Notes: a model not told the origin generated them from the letters alone. A DNA stretch of 64,000 nucleotides from UBA6623 sp965238125 (GCA_965238125.1 OZ250179.1:1178001-1242000), one strand, 5' to 3'. Counted from the stretch's first letter, positions 9,860 through 18,881 are shown. Made by a program: numbers and translations.

Positions 9860-10020
9860 GCTCGGGCGGGAAGGGCTCGAGGTCGAGTCCGGCTGCGGAT
9901 GTTGATTGCCCTGGCTGCCGACCGCGGCCTTTTCGTTTATCGCCCCCTTCGAGCAGCGTGGTTCCCTGAGAGCTGGTGAAATACCGGAGGCCGGTTGTTC
10001 CGTTGAGCAACGCGTTTTTG

Positions 10021-10049
10021 TTGACGCGTGGAGCGTTGCAAGTTACATT
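10021..10049 (+). promoter_or_regulatory. Candidate sigma70-type promoter for higBA
   Basis: TTGACG (10021-10026), a 17-bp spacer and TACATT (10044-10049). Predicted initiation at about 10056 would coincide with the higB ATG at 10055, so the toxin mRNA may be leaderless or nearly so. Identified by eye only. Confidence 0.4.
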
Positions 10050-10054
10050 TGAGA

Positions 10055-10333
10055 ATGATAGTCGGCTTTCGGCATCGGGGATTGGAACGATTGTACGAGC
10101 GAGCCGACGGCCGCAGCATCCGACCGGATTTGCTGAACAAGGTGCGCACCATTCTCGCCCGTCTCGATGCTGCGCAAGACGTCCAGGGATTGCGGGTTCC
10201 CGCTCTGCGCTTGCATGCGCTTAAAGGCGACCTGAAAGGTTACTGGGCGGTTACAGTGAAAGCGAATTGGCGCATCATCTTCCGTTTTGAAGGCGGCCAC
10301 GCGCACGATGTTGAGTTAACCGATCACCATTAA
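10055..10333 (+). CDS. higB: HigB-type toxin (RelE/ParE fold)
   Basis: A 92-residue protein with the HigB signature RHRGLERLYERAD, then LHALKGDLKGYWAVTV and NWRIIFRFEGGHAHDVELTDHH, the C-terminal active-site strand of this ribosome-dependent mRNA interferase family. The start at 10055 is chosen over 10028 because family members begin just before the FxHxGLExL motif. The antitoxin follows 14 bp later, the usual toxin-first HigBA order. Expected to be autoregulated by the HigBA complex. Confidence 0.88.
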   Translation: MIVGFRHRGLERLYERADGRSIRPDLLNKVRTILARLDAAQDVQGLRVPALRLHALKGDLKGYWAVTVKANWRIIFRFEGGHAHDVELTDHH

Positions 10334-10347
10334 CGAAGGGGAAAACC

Positions 10348-10644
10348 ATGCCGATGAAGAACCCGCCGCATCCCGGTCTCTCGGTCAAGATCGATTGTCT
10401 GGAGCCCCTCGGACTTTCCGTTACCGAAGCCGCGAAGAGGCTGGGGGTCAGCCGCGCGGCACTATCGCGCCTGGTCAACGAACAAGCCGGCATATCCCCG
10501 GAGATGGCCATTCGCTTCGAGAAAGCCGGTTGGTCAACCGCTGATACGTGGCTACGGATGCAGGCTGCTCACGATCTGGCGCGGGCGCGCGAACGCGAAG
10601 ATGAGATCCATGTGGAGCGCTTCGAGCCCCAGCCGGCGGCGTAA
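10348..10644 (+). CDS. higA: HigA antitoxin, XRE-type helix-turn-helix
   Basis: A 98-residue protein opening with MPMKNPPHPGLSVK and carrying the HTH GLSVTEAAKRLGVSRAALSR followed by ISPEMAIRFEKAGWSTADTWLRMQ, the typical HigA layout (HTH near residues 25-60, dimer region after it). A GAAGGGG ribosome-binding site precedes the ATG. It neutralises the HigB toxin encoded 14 bp upstream and probably represses the shared promoter. Confidence 0.92.
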   Translation: MPMKNPPHPGLSVKIDCLEPLGLSVTEAAKRLGVSRAALSRLVNEQAGISPEMAIRFEKAGWSTADTWLRMQAAHDLARAREREDEIHVERFEPQPAA

Positions 10645-11237
10645 GAATTCGCGCTGGCGGCGGACACGGATAAGGACAATGCTGAGCCCGGAATCTCCTC
10701 GCTACCGAAGCCCCCGACGTGTGGCGTGAGCCTCCAGGCTTGCCGTGGTGCCGGTCCTGGCGACATGTTTTTCCCAACCCCCTCTCAGGCGCGTTAGCCA
10801 TTTCGTTTGCGTCCGGCAAGACCGCAACACCATGAGCCGCGAAGCGGCGGCAGGAATATACCAGGGTGGAGCCGAAGGCGGAACCCTGGGTAGAATCCCC
10901 ATCCGCGCGAGCTCTGAAAGGGCGGCGGAAGCTCCCGCCCGACTCTTCGGCCCGTCGACGCCTGTTTTCATGGCGGTATTATGAATCCCGCAAATGCATA
11001 GAAACGGACTGTGCACGGCAGTCCCCTTTTTTCGCCCGACCACACTTCTGCCCAGGGCTACCGGTCAACAGTCGTGCGGCTCTCAGCCGGTCACACCGCG
11101 ATCCTCCTCGGATCATGGGTTGATTCCCTACCTCCCCGCAAGCCCCGCACGCATCCCATTTGCTAACAATAGAGTCTCCCCTCGGTCGCGGCCCAAACAG
11201 GCTCGGCCGAGTCGTCCTTGATCAAGAGGTACCGCCG
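10645..11237 (+). other. Intergenic, repeat-bearing
   Basis: Contains a GCCTCCAGGC palindrome region (about 10724-10750) whose relative lies inverted near 23795-23825, and one copy of the GCCATGAAAA/CGCCGCTTCGCGGC repeat (10834-10983). I see no gene in the remainder. Confidence 0.6.
10834..10983 (-). repeat. Interspersed repeat family C, copy a
   Basis: A roughly 150-bp unit running, on the minus strand, from TAATACCGCCATGAAAAC to CGCCGCTTCGCGGCTCATG. It shares CCCAGGGTTCCGC and GGCTCCACCCTGG blocks with copies near 23461, 54517 and 59392. Confidence 0.75.
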
Positions 11238-12335
11238 ATGCGCCGCTTCCGACACAAATTGATCCTCGCTCTGGCGCTGTGCTTTCTGGCGCCGGGGGCG
11301 GGGTTCGCCCAAGACGACGAGCGGCTTCGCGGTCGCGAGGCGCGTGAACTCTACCGTCGCATCGCCGATTTGATGGAAGCGACTTCGTTCGCCGCGCCGG
11401 AGTTGGCCCGCGCCGGGGCGCCGCTGATCGAGAACACCCGCCAGTCGGCCCGTGCGCTCCGCGTTGGCAATACGCGCGAGCACAGCGGCGTGCAGTATCG
11501 CCTGTTGGCCAATGCGCGCATCTATCTGCAAATCGCCGACGTCGTTCCCAAACCTAAATCGTTTGCCGAGGCAATCGGGGGCCAGATCATCGATCTGCGT
11601 CGAGCGGTCGAGAGACTGTCCGCGCACTTCCGCGCGACGTTGGACCACAAGGAAAACATTGTTCGCGGTTCGGACCGCGACCAATTGGGGCGCTATGCCG
11701 AGGATAACTCTCAACTCAGCGGAGTCGGCGCCGTCGAAAACCGGGTGATCTTCTTCGGCGATTCGATTACCGACAGCTGGCCGCTCAACCAATACTTCCC
11801 CGGCAAGCCCTACGTCAATCGAGGCATCAGCGGTCAGATCACCAGCCAGATGCTGGCCCGCATGCAAGCCGATGTGATTGCCCTTCAGCCTGCCGTTGTC
11901 GTTATTCTCGCCGGGACCAACGACTTGGCCCGCGGGGTTCCTTTCGACACGATTAAGAACAATCTGGCGATGATCGCTTCGCTGGCCGCCGCGCACGTCA
12001 TCACGCCTGTCTTCGCGTCCGTCTTGCCGGTCAGCGATCATCACAAACAGAACGACCCGAACTACGCGAGGTCCGTCCTACGGCCGCCGCGCGACATCTT
12101 GTCGCTCAATCGTTGGATACGGGATTTCTGTACCGAGCGCGGGCTCATCTATCTCGACTACCACTCGAAGATGACCGACGCGGAGGGGCAACTGCGAGCC
12201 GAGTTGGCCAAGGACGGCCTACACCCTAACGGAGAGGGCTATAAGGTTATGGGACCCCTTGCGCGGACTGCCATTGGCGCGGCCCTGCAAACTCGCGGCA
12301 AAAAGAAGAGAAAGAAACGCTTGGGGCTGTTCTAA
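11238..12335 (+). CDS. Secreted SGNH/GDSL-family hydrolase
   Basis: The protein has 365 residues with a signal peptide (MRRFRHKLILALALCFLAPG, cleaved near GFAQ). A helical region (about 25-165) precedes the hydrolase domain with block I FFGDSITDSW, block II GISGQIT, block III GTND and block V DGLHPN, giving the Ser/Asp/His triad. The start at 11238 is supported by AAGAGGT seven bases upstream. It probably removes acyl or acetyl groups from a carbohydrate outside the cytoplasm. The lysine/arginine-rich end (GKKKRKKRLG) is unusual. The gene stands alone between repeats. Confidence 0.85.
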   Translation: MRRFRHKLILALALCFLAPGAGFAQDDERLRGREARELYRRIADLMEATSFAAPELARAGAPLIENTRQSARALRVGNTREHSGVQYRLLANARIYLQIADVVPKPKSFAEAIGGQIIDLRRAVERLSAHFRATLDHKENIVRGSDRDQLGRYAEDNSQLSGVGAVENRVIFFGDSITDSWPLNQYFPGKPYVNRGISGQITSQMLARMQADVIALQPAVVVILAGTNDLARGVPFDTIKNNLAMIASLAAAHVITPVFASVLPVSDHHKQNDPNYARSVLRPPRDILSLNRWIRDFCTERGLIYLDYHSKMTDAEGQLRAELAKDGLHPNGEGYKVMGPLARTAIGAALQTRGKKKRKKRLGLF

Positions 12336-12457
12336 CGGGCGCGGGCCGGCCGTTGGCGGAGTGCAAGCGGGTATTCGATCAGCGATGGTCACGGATGATC
12401 ACAACGCTCGGCGGTGGCCGGATCGCCCGCCGCTTTTCCGTGTTTCCCCACATCGGA

Positions 12458-12628
12458 CTAGTGCTCAGACCACGTGAAAAGACACGTTTCCCCGACCTTG
12501 TTGGGAAGGCGTCGAGCTGCCGGCGCAGCGGAAACCACTTGCCAAACAGAGCCGCATCGCCACGCGATGCGGTCACTCAAGAAGTGCTTTGCCGCCAAAC
12601 AAACTTTTTCAAGCGGTCGTGGCACTAG
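12458..12628 (+). repeat. CTAG-bounded repeat family B, copy 1
   Basis: 171 bp, starting CTAGTGCTCAGACCACGTG and ending GTCGTGGCACTAG, so the termini are inverted (CTAGTGC/GCACTAG). An internal hairpin CCGCATCGCCACGCGATGCGG-like stem lies near 12550-12572. A near-identical copy lies at 16818-16989. Non-coding. Confidence 0.8.
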
Positions 12629-12694
12629 GCCGGCGGTTCACCTCTCCGGTACACTGGGAAATCAGACGGTTTGCGCGGCTGCCACTGGTTCCCC

Positions 12695-13189
12695 ATGAAG
12701 CCTCACTATTTCGCTTTGACCGGTCTATGCGGTGCGCTGCTGATCACCGGGCTGATCTATTTCGCCGGCAAGAGCCGCATGGCCGTGCTCGACGGGGAGA
12801 TCACCCAAGTACGCACTCTCGGCGTCGAACGAACCGCTTCGGTGGCGATTGTCGATTTTCGCGCCACGAACCAATCCGATGTCCTTTTTCAGGCCGGCGA
12901 TCGTAGGGTCGTCGTCGTGGGGGAACACGGGGGCCGCTACGACGGCAAGCTCAGCAGTTCTTTCGACCTGAAACAGTTATTCAAGTATTTCCCGGCCCTG
13001 GGGACGATGAGCCACGAGCCCTACATCGAGGGGATCAAGCTCGAGCCCGGCCAGTCGGTCGCCGGGATGCTGGCGGTGCGCTTTGCGCTGTCGAAGGAAG
13101 ATTTGGACATGCGTCGCGAGCTCATTTTGCGGATCTACGATGTCGATGGGAGTTTGACGGAATTGCGGTTGGTGGAGGAGACGGAGTAG
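12695..13189 (+). CDS. Conserved hypothetical membrane-anchored protein
   Basis: A 164-residue protein with one N-terminal membrane segment (YFALTGLCGALLITGLIYFA) and a soluble beta-rich remainder (VAIVDFRATNQSDVLFQAG; GIKLEPGQSVAGMLAVRFAL) that reads like a small Ig-like or FixG-like sandwich on the outer face of the membrane. The start at 12695 is preferred to an upstream TTG because the membrane segment follows directly. It ends 11 bp before the peroxiredoxin and may be co-transcribed with it. I do not recognise a function. Confidence 0.6.
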   Translation: MKPHYFALTGLCGALLITGLIYFAGKSRMAVLDGEITQVRTLGVERTASVAIVDFRATNQSDVLFQAGDRRVVVVGEHGGRYDGKLSSSFDLKQLFKYFPALGTMSHEPYIEGIKLEPGQSVAGMLAVRFALSKEDLDMRRELILRIYDVDGSLTELRLVEETE

Positions 13190-13200
13190 GCAAGCGAGCA

Positions 13201-13650
13201 ATGCTCGAACCAGGTGACAAGGCGCCCCCATTCGAAGGGCCCACCGACGGCGGCGGCACCTCGCTGAAAAGCCTGCGGGGACACAGGGTCATTCTGTATT
13301 TCTATCCCAAGGACAATACGCCCGGCTGCACGCGCGAGGCGTGTGAATTTAGGGACCATTTCCCGACGTTCGACGAGGGCGGCACCCGGATCATCGGCGT
13401 CAGCCCCGACAGCCCGGCGTCTCACAAAAAATTCAAGGCCAAGTTCGATTTGCCGTTTCCACTGCTGAGCGACCCCGATCACAAGATTGCCGAAGCGTAC
13501 GGCGTCTGGAAAGAGAAATCGATGTACGGCCGCAAATAAATGGGGATTGAGCGAGCGACGTTTGTGATCGACGAGAAGGGCAAGATCGCGGCGATCTATC
13601 GCAAGGTCAAGGTCAACGGCCATGTGCAGGCGTTGGTCGACGGGCTGTAG
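13201..13650 (+). pseudogene. bcp: Thioredoxin-dependent peroxiredoxin (Bcp type) interrupted by TAA
   Basis: Residues 1-112 include YFYPKDNTPGCTREACEFRD with the peroxidatic and resolving cysteines, GVSPDSPASHKKF and WKEKSMYGRK, then TAA at 13537-13539. The frame continues after it with MGIERATFVIDEKGKI to 13650. In Bcp proteins this joint reads GRKYMGIxRxTF, so a single change from a tyrosine codon (TAT/TAC) to TAA explains the break. The truncated product lacks the last strands of the thioredoxin fold. The gene otherwise shows no decay, so the mutation is recent or a sequencing error. Confidence 0.88.
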
Positions 13651-13681
13651 AGCGAGGCTTCGGAATCGGGGAAAAACAAAC

Positions 13682-13710
13682 AGCCCCGAACCTCGGTTCG
13701 GGGCTCTTTC
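13682..13710 (+). terminator. Rho-independent terminator, probably bidirectional
   Basis: A perfect 10-bp stem AGCCCCGAAC/GTTCGGGGCT around a CTCG loop, followed by CTTTC. It lies between the convergent ends of the peroxiredoxin (13650) and the coiled-coil gene (13744). Confidence 0.8.
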
Positions 13711-13743
13711 GGTTTCGATATGGTCCGCGCGGGACAGTAGCGA

Positions 13744-14664
13744 TTAGCTGCCGCCTGCCGAGGCAACCGCGCTTCGTGGCTGGGCCTTCGGCGTGGCCAA
13801 GTACCCTACAACGCGGTTTTTGTCGATCTTATTGACCACGATCTCATAGGGCAGTTTCGACCCGATGACGTAGAACTGCACCGGTTCGAGCAGCGTCTTG
13901 TTCTTCTTCTCGATTCGCTTGTCGTCGGCCCAGATGTCGAGTGTATAGCGATTGCGTTTGCGGTCGGTCTTGCGTAACCGCATTTGAATCGAGCCTACGC
14001 GCTGGGGTTGTTTCGACTTGGTCAGGTCGAACTCGTAATAGTTGCGCTCGCCGAGTTCGCGCAAAACCTGCAGCTCACCGGCGTTCGTGGCGATCAGACC
14101 GCTTTGAACGCCCATGTCGCCGCGGACGGTCTTCAGGTCGTCGATGGTTTGCTGGAGTTCGGCTCGGGTCTTCGCGACATCGGTCTTGACGGTGTCGACT
14201 TCGCCAGTGAGCGAACCGAGACGATTATCGGTCTTGCCGGTGACCTCGCTCAGCTTGGCCAGCTCACCGCCGACTTGAGTGATTTCGGCGGCGCGCTGCT
14301 TCGTCTCCTCTTCCAATTGCTTGGCGAGACTATTCGTGCGGCCCAACACCCTTTGTTCGACGTCTTTCGCGGCCTTTGCTATGCCCTGTTCCGCGCCGGC
14401 CATCGCCCCCTGCAGTTCTTTGATGCCTTCGTCCACCGAGCGGCTGGCGCGGTTCACGGTGCCTTCGAGTTGGGCGATCTGCTCTTCGTGCTGCTTGAGC
14501 TGTTCGATAGCTTCGGCGGTTTGCGCCTTGGCCGAGCGCAACTCGAAAAACATGTAAACGCTCATGCCCACGAGCAGGGCGAGAAGCGAGAGCACGACGA
14601 TGGGCAGTACACGGGTTAACGGCGAGGATTCTTCGATATCAAAATTCAGTTCTTCATTGTCCAT
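13744..14664 (-). CDS. Coiled-coil membrane protein of unknown function
   Basis: A 306-residue protein. After an acidic N-terminus comes one membrane segment (VLPIVVLSLLALLVGMSVYM), then a long heptad-rich coiled coil (about 50-200, rich in E, Q, K and A, for example AIEQLKQHEEQIAQLEGTV), and a C-terminal globular part (NYYEFDLTKSKQPQRVG to GYLATPK). A GGAGAGAG ribosome-binding site precedes the ATG. The layout suggests a periplasmic sensor or envelope spacer protein; no known family is claimed. Confidence 0.75.
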   Translation of the reverse strand: MDNEELNFDIEESSPLTRVLPIVVLSLLALLVGMSVYMFFELRSAKAQTAEAIEQLKQHEEQIAQLEGTVNRASRSVDEGIKELQGAMAGAEQGIAKAAKDVEQRVLGRTNSLAKQLEEETKQRAAEITQVGGELAKLSEVTGKTDNRLGSLTGEVDTVKTDVAKTRAELQQTIDDLKTVRGDMGVQSGLIATNAGELQVLRELGERNYYEFDLTKSKQPQRVGSIQMRLRKTDRKRNRYTLDIWADDKRIEKKNKTLLEPVQFYVIGSKLPYEIVVNKIDKNRVVGYLATPKAQPRSAVASAGGS

Positions 14665-14890
14665 GCTGGTCTCTCTCCGGGTAAAATCTACCTATTGCCA
14701 TTCTCTAACATCCTTGGGACGTTTTCAAGCGCCCATTCGGTTTCGGAAAGTTGCGGGGCATGCCTAAGTCTCTTGGAATGACCAAATAGCTGAACCGTCG
14801 CCGGCGCACGATCGGAGCGCAAGCCGGGCGACCGGGCATGGTCCGCGGCGGCGGGCGAAGATTCATGTTTGCTATCATCGGGCCTCTGCC

Positions 14891-15802
14891 ATGCCTGAAA
14901 CTCCCCGGATTTCGGTTGTCGTGCCGGTGCGCGACGAGCAACAAAGCGTCGTCGAGTTAACCCGTCAGCTCGAGCATGTCTTGGTTCGCTGGTACGAGGT
15001 CATTTTCGTTGATGACGGCAGCGGCGATTTGACCTGGACGAAGTTGAAAGGGGTGCACGATCCGGGACGCATTAGACTGTTGCGCCTGAGCAAGCCATGC
15101 GGCAAGACGGCGGCTCTGATCGCGGGGTTTCAAGCGACGCGGGGCGAGATTGTAATCACGCTCGACGGCGACCTTCAGGACGATCCTAAAGAGATTCCGC
15201 GTTTTCTTGATCAACTGGCCGCGGGTTCTGATCTGGTTTGCGGCTGGAAGAAGAAGCGCCATGATCCGTTGACGAAGGTGGTCGCATCTCGTGTTTTCAA
15301 TTTCGTCGTGGGGCAACTCACGGGTCTGGATTTGCATGACGTCAATTGTGGTTTCAAGGCGTTTCGCGGGGAACTAGCCCGTTCGCTGCACTTCTACGGC
15401 GAGATGCACCGCTTTATTCCCGCGATGGTCGCGGCGCAAGGCCGGCGTGTTACGGAAATTGAGGTCACACACCACGCCCGTAAGCACGGCCGGTCGAAGT
15501 ACGGCATGGGACGGCTGTTGAAGGGGTTTGTTGACTTGGGAACGGTCCTGATGTTGACTCGCTTCGAGGAACGTCCCGCGCACGGGTTCGGCCTGATTGC
15601 GGCGACCTTGGCGAGCTTGGGCATTTTGTTGGGGGGCGGCTACCTGTTGCTGTCGTCGCCGCTTTGGTTGGTCGCCTCGGCGGTCGCCTGGGTCACGGCG
15701 GCGGTCTTTCTGGCGGCGGGTTGGGTGGCGGAGGTTTTGCTGGCACTCGCCCCGCGGTCTGATCGTCTGCCGCGGACGCCGATTGCGGAACAGTTGGATT
15801 AG
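14891..15802 (+). CDS. Family 2 glycosyltransferase, DPM1/GtrB-like
   Basis: A 303-residue protein. The GT-A domain (1-225) shows ISVVVPVRDE, FVDDGSGD, the DXD-like LDGDLQDDP and the DVNCGFKAFRG block of polyprenyl-phosphate glycosyltransferases. Two membrane segments follow (IAATLASLGILLGGGYLLL and a second near 265-285). It probably loads a sugar from a nucleotide donor onto a polyprenyl phosphate at the inner membrane. The flippase-like gene begins 24 bp after its stop, supporting a shared task in exporting lipid-linked sugars. Confidence 0.88.
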   Translation: MPETPRISVVVPVRDEQQSVVELTRQLEHVLVRWYEVIFVDDGSGDLTWTKLKGVHDPGRIRLLRLSKPCGKTAALIAGFQATRGEIVITLDGDLQDDPKEIPRFLDQLAAGSDLVCGWKKKRHDPLTKVVASRVFNFVVGQLTGLDLHDVNCGFKAFRGELARSLHFYGEMHRFIPAMVAAQGRRVTEIEVTHHARKHGRSKYGMGRLLKGFVDLGTVLMLTRFEERPAHGFGLIAATLASLGILLGGGYLLLSSPLWLVASAVAWVTAAVFLAAGWVAEVLLALAPRSDRLPRTPIAEQLD

Positions 15803-15826
15803 GGAACCTTTCGTAATGATCCAAAG

Positions 15827-16771
15827 ATGAAACCCCGGCGGATTTTTCGAATCCTTAAACTGCTCATACCGTTGGCCGTCGCCTTCTTCATCGGCCGGGC
15901 GATTTTCGAGAATTGGCGGCATGTTCGCGATGCGCCCTGGGATTTCGAGGGCCGCTACCTGTTTCTCTCGTTTCTGCTCACGGTGGGCTGGTTCGTGCTC
16001 CGGCCGCTGGTTTGGGCGGTGATTCTGCGGCGCTTCGGGCATCCAATTTCGTTTGGGGCGGCCTATCGTACGGTTCGCCAAGCGGAGCTGAGCCGCTACC
16101 TGCCCGGGGCGGTGTGGCAATACGTGAGCCGCGTCTATTTGGCCGGCCGCTGGGGCGTCCCGGCGGCGGCGACGATGGCGGCGACCTTGGTCGAGACGGT
16201 GCTGCTGATCTTGGCGGCGGTCGTTCCGGCTTTGTTCAATTTTCGTGAGGCGCTGCCGAACTTGGCGCGATTTCAGATCGTGCTGTTGGTCCTGTTTCCG
16301 CTCGGCGCGCTGGGGATTCTGCACCCGCGCTTGTTGAACATGTGGGCGGGTTTTCTGGCCCGCAAGCTCAAGCAGCCTTACAACGAGTTGAAGATCAACT
16401 GGTCGGCGATTGCCGGGATTTGGCTGATCTACGTGTTCATGTGGCTGGTGGTGGGCCTGGGGATCGGATTTTTCGTGCGCGGCGTGCTCGAGATTCCGAC
16501 CGAACGGATTCCCGCCGTGGGCAGTTTCTTCGCCGCGGCGTGGTTCATCGCGATCATCTCGATGATCGCACCGGCGGGTATGGGGATCCGTGACGGGGTG
16601 TTTGGATTGTTGTTGAGTCAGATCATGCCCTTGGGCGCGGCCCTAACGGTGGCCGTCGGCACGCGGATGTGGATGACGCTGCTGGAATTGTTTTGGACAG
16701 GTTTGGGGATGTGGTTCTTCGAAGGGCCGAAACAGGAGCCGGGCGAGAAGGGCGGCGCCGAGCCGGGTTGA
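15827..16771 (+). CDS. Lysylphosphatidylglycerol-synthase-TM / flippase-like membrane protein (UPF0104 type)
   Basis: A 314-residue protein with about eight membrane segments. It carries the family's RYLPGAVWQYVSR motif (residues about 88-100) and MIAPAGMGIRDGVFG near 245-260, both typical of the AglD/UPF0104/LPG_synthase_TM superfamily. It is adjacent to the GT2 enzyme, as in many lipid-linked-sugar loci. Likely role: lipid translocation or membrane support for the glycosyltransferase. Function is inferred from family and context. Confidence 0.8.
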   Translation: MKPRRIFRILKLLIPLAVAFFIGRAIFENWRHVRDAPWDFEGRYLFLSFLLTVGWFVLRPLVWAVILRRFGHPISFGAAYRTVRQAELSRYLPGAVWQYVSRVYLAGRWGVPAAATMAATLVETVLLILAAVVPALFNFREALPNLARFQIVLLVLFPLGALGILHPRLLNMWAGFLARKLKQPYNELKINWSAIAGIWLIYVFMWLVVGLGIGFFVRGVLEIPTERIPAVGSFFAAAWFIAIISMIAPAGMGIRDGVFGLLLSQIMPLGAALTVAVGTRMWMTLLELFWTGLGMWFFEGPKQEPGEKGGAEPG

Positions 16772-16817
16772 CCATTCCACAATTACGGCGACGGCAGGTT
16801 ATGGCAAATGCGTGTGG

Positions 16818-16989
16818 CTAGTACTCAGACCACGTGAAAAGACACGTTTCCCCGACCTTGTTGGGAAGGCGTCGAGCTGCCGGCGCGGAGGAAACCACTT
16901 GCCAAACAGAGCCGCATCGCCACGCGATGCGGTCACTCAAGAATAGTGCTTTGCCGCCAAACAAACTTTTCAAGCGGTCGTGGCACTAG
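16818..16989 (+). repeat. CTAG-bounded repeat family B, copy 2
   Basis: 172 bp, nearly identical to 12458-12628 and in the same orientation. Its last four bases (CTAG, 16986-16989) are also the first four of the adjoining MITE-like element. Confidence 0.8.
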
Positions 16990-17172
16990 ACCCGCTTTTC
17001 TCATCGCCTGGCGAGGCAAAGTGCACGAGAGGCCCGTCAGTACGAGGCGCGCGCCGCTTGGCGCGCGGAGGCGTACTTGAACAGTACGATGAGCACGGCG
17101 AGCAAGCGAAACGAAGTAATGGCGGGTCTATCATGTGCTTTGCCCGTCAGGCGGTGAGAAAAGCGGGTTAGC
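16986..17172 (+). mobile_element. CTAG-bounded MITE-like element, full copy 2
   Basis: 187 bp with ends CTAGACCCGCTTTTCTCATC and, complemented, CTAACCCGCTTTTCTCACCG. The interior contains GGCGCGCGCCGCTTGGCGCG and TACTTGAACAGTACG palindromic stretches. It lacks any open frame and would need a transposase supplied in trans. Confidence 0.7.
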
Positions 17173-17285
17173 CCAGCGTTAGGGCTCTTCCGGGTTTTTA
17201 GTGGCTGACGGCGGTGAGTGACGGGCTCTCGCCCCTGTGAGGCCGACCTCGGAGCCTGCTTCGGTGCCAGTAGAGGGCTTTGTGA

Positions 17286-17600
17286 CAACTCTACGGAACC
17301 GAACTCCGAGACGACTTCGCGCTGTGCAAGATCCCGACTCGTTCCTACGCCGCCAACGCGTTGTTTCTGGAAGGGGTGCGCTTGGCCTACAACCTGGTGA
17401 CGGCGTTCCAGAACCTTTGTTTACCCGAGCCTTGGTGCACGCTCACGCTCAGCCGGGTGCGTTACAACCTGTTGTTGTTGGCGGCGGAACTGACCCGCCC
17501 GGGCAACCGGCCGACCCTGCGTCCGCGGCCCTCCCCCCACCTCGAAGACCTCGCCCAAACGATTCAACGCCGCCTCGGCTTGCTTATGCCCCTAACGTAA
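17286..17600 (+). pseudogene. C-terminal remnant of a DDE (IS1380-like) transposase
   Basis: An open stretch without its own credible start. The translation includes RSYAANALFLEGVRLAYNLV, then TLTLSRVRYNLLLLAAEL, matching the conserved C-terminal helices of IS1380/IS4-type transposases (compare ANEVRLQLSVLAYNLGNLW in the complete copies at 34123 and 36351). The DDE core is absent. It sits immediately beyond the repeat chain at 16818-17172. Confidence 0.6.
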
Positions 17601-17849
17601 CGAACCCGCTTTCACGTCGGATTCAGGTTGAAACGGGCTGACGGGGAGGTTGGCGGGGTTTGATTACCGGCCGTAAAACGACCGGCCTAGGGAAGAAGAG
17701 GAAACCGCGTGAACACCGCTGCTCCACCCGAACCGGGCAAAAGAGCCGCGGGTCTCTTCGCTACGCGTATACGTATACCGCGAGTTCCGCGCCACCAGTG
17801 CGCGAGAGTTCAGCGCCACGCGTAGACCGATACGACCCGGCCGAGGGGT

Positions 17850-18827
17850 TTAGCGGCCGCCGGCCACGGGGACTTGGCGGTCGGGCTTGGGTTTGACGTG
17901 GATTAGACTCCAGGGGCGTTGACGCAGCTCGTCGGTGAGCCGCTCGATATTCTCGGAGCTGACGCGGAAATTTTCGAGCGTTTCATTAACGTTCTCTTCA
18001 TTGACGACGACGAGGGCCTGCATGTCTTCGATCAGCCGGCGAGTGTCGATGAGCGTGGCCTCGATTTGAGCCAAGTCCCGCTTGAGCGGCTCACGAGTTT
18101 CGGTGATCGTTTGGTCGAGATTGCCCATGGTCTTGTCGGCGTGCTTGGCGATTTGGAGCATATCGTCGAGCAGCTCGTCGACTTTCACGAGCATTTCGCT
18201 GGTCTGGGTGGTGATCTTGTCGAACTTCGGGCGCTGCTCGGTAATCATTTGATTCGAGTTTTCGAGCAACGACTCGAGCTGTTGCCGGTTCCGTTCGCCG
18301 GTAAGTTCGTTGAGGTTGTCGAGTAGGACCTCGGCCCGGTCGTTCAGCGAAATGAAATTGGCTCGAATGTCTCTCATTAAGACAGTCGCTTCCGCCGTGA
18401 CGGTCGAAATTTGCGCCGTCAGGTCGTCGAGGGTCAGGGTTTCCTGCGAGGGAATCACGCCGCCGGGCTTAATGCGCGCCGCCTCGGCCGAGCCGGTGCT
18501 GACTTCCAGATAGCGCTCCCCGAGAGCGCTCAACGACGCCGCGGTGGCGACGGAGTCCTCGTTGACGGGAATGTCGGCCCGCATTTCAACGACGACTTCG
18601 ACTTTCGTGGGGTCGTCGGCGTAGGGGCGTATCTCGTCGACAATGCCCGCCTTGAGGCCGCCGAAGCGGACCAAGGTTCCGGTATCGAGCCCGGCGGCGT
18701 AGGTGAAATAGGTCCGATAGGTCACCTTTTCTCCGGCCAATTGCACGTTCGCCACCGAGATGAACGTGTAGACGAAGATGATGACCGCGACGATGACGAA
18801 GGCTCCGACTTTAGCTTCGCTGCTCAT
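17850..18827 (-). CDS. mlaD: MCE-family lipid-binding protein, MlaD-like
   Basis: A 325-residue protein with an N-terminal membrane anchor (VGAFVIVAVIIFVYTFISVA), an MCE domain (about 35-115, with DTGTLVRFGGLKAGIVDEI and ALGERYLEVS), then a long helical C-terminal region (about 130-310) that could form a tunnel or needle. E. coli MlaD has 183 residues, so this is a long-tailed form. It is the last gene of the operon running from 21339 down to here and supplies the periplasmic lipid-binding part of the transporter. Confidence 0.9.
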   Translation of the reverse strand: MSSEAKVGAFVIVAVIIFVYTFISVANVQLAGEKVTYRTYFTYAAGLDTGTLVRFGGLKAGIVDEIRPYADDPTKVEVVVEMRADIPVNEDSVATAASLSALGERYLEVSTGSAEAARIKPGGVIPSQETLTLDDLTAQISTVTAEATVLMRDIRANFISLNDRAEVLLDNLNELTGERNRQQLESLLENSNQMITEQRPKFDKITTQTSEMLVKVDELLDDMLQIAKHADKTMGNLDQTITETREPLKRDLAQIEATLIDTRRLIEDMQALVVVNEENVNETLENFRVSSENIERLTDELRQRPWSLIHVKPKPDRQVPVAGGR

Positions 18828-18881
18828 AAGTGTCCTTGCTGAATCGCTTCGCGGCCCGAGGTCCCTATATTATGCCCGAAA

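Noticed and set aside
13537..13539. Reassignment of TAA or TGA to an amino acid (Tyr at 13537, Arg at 53277)
   Set aside because: Many intact genes in the window end with TAA or TGA at the family-expected position, and the two cases would need different amino acids; point mutations or errors are simpler.
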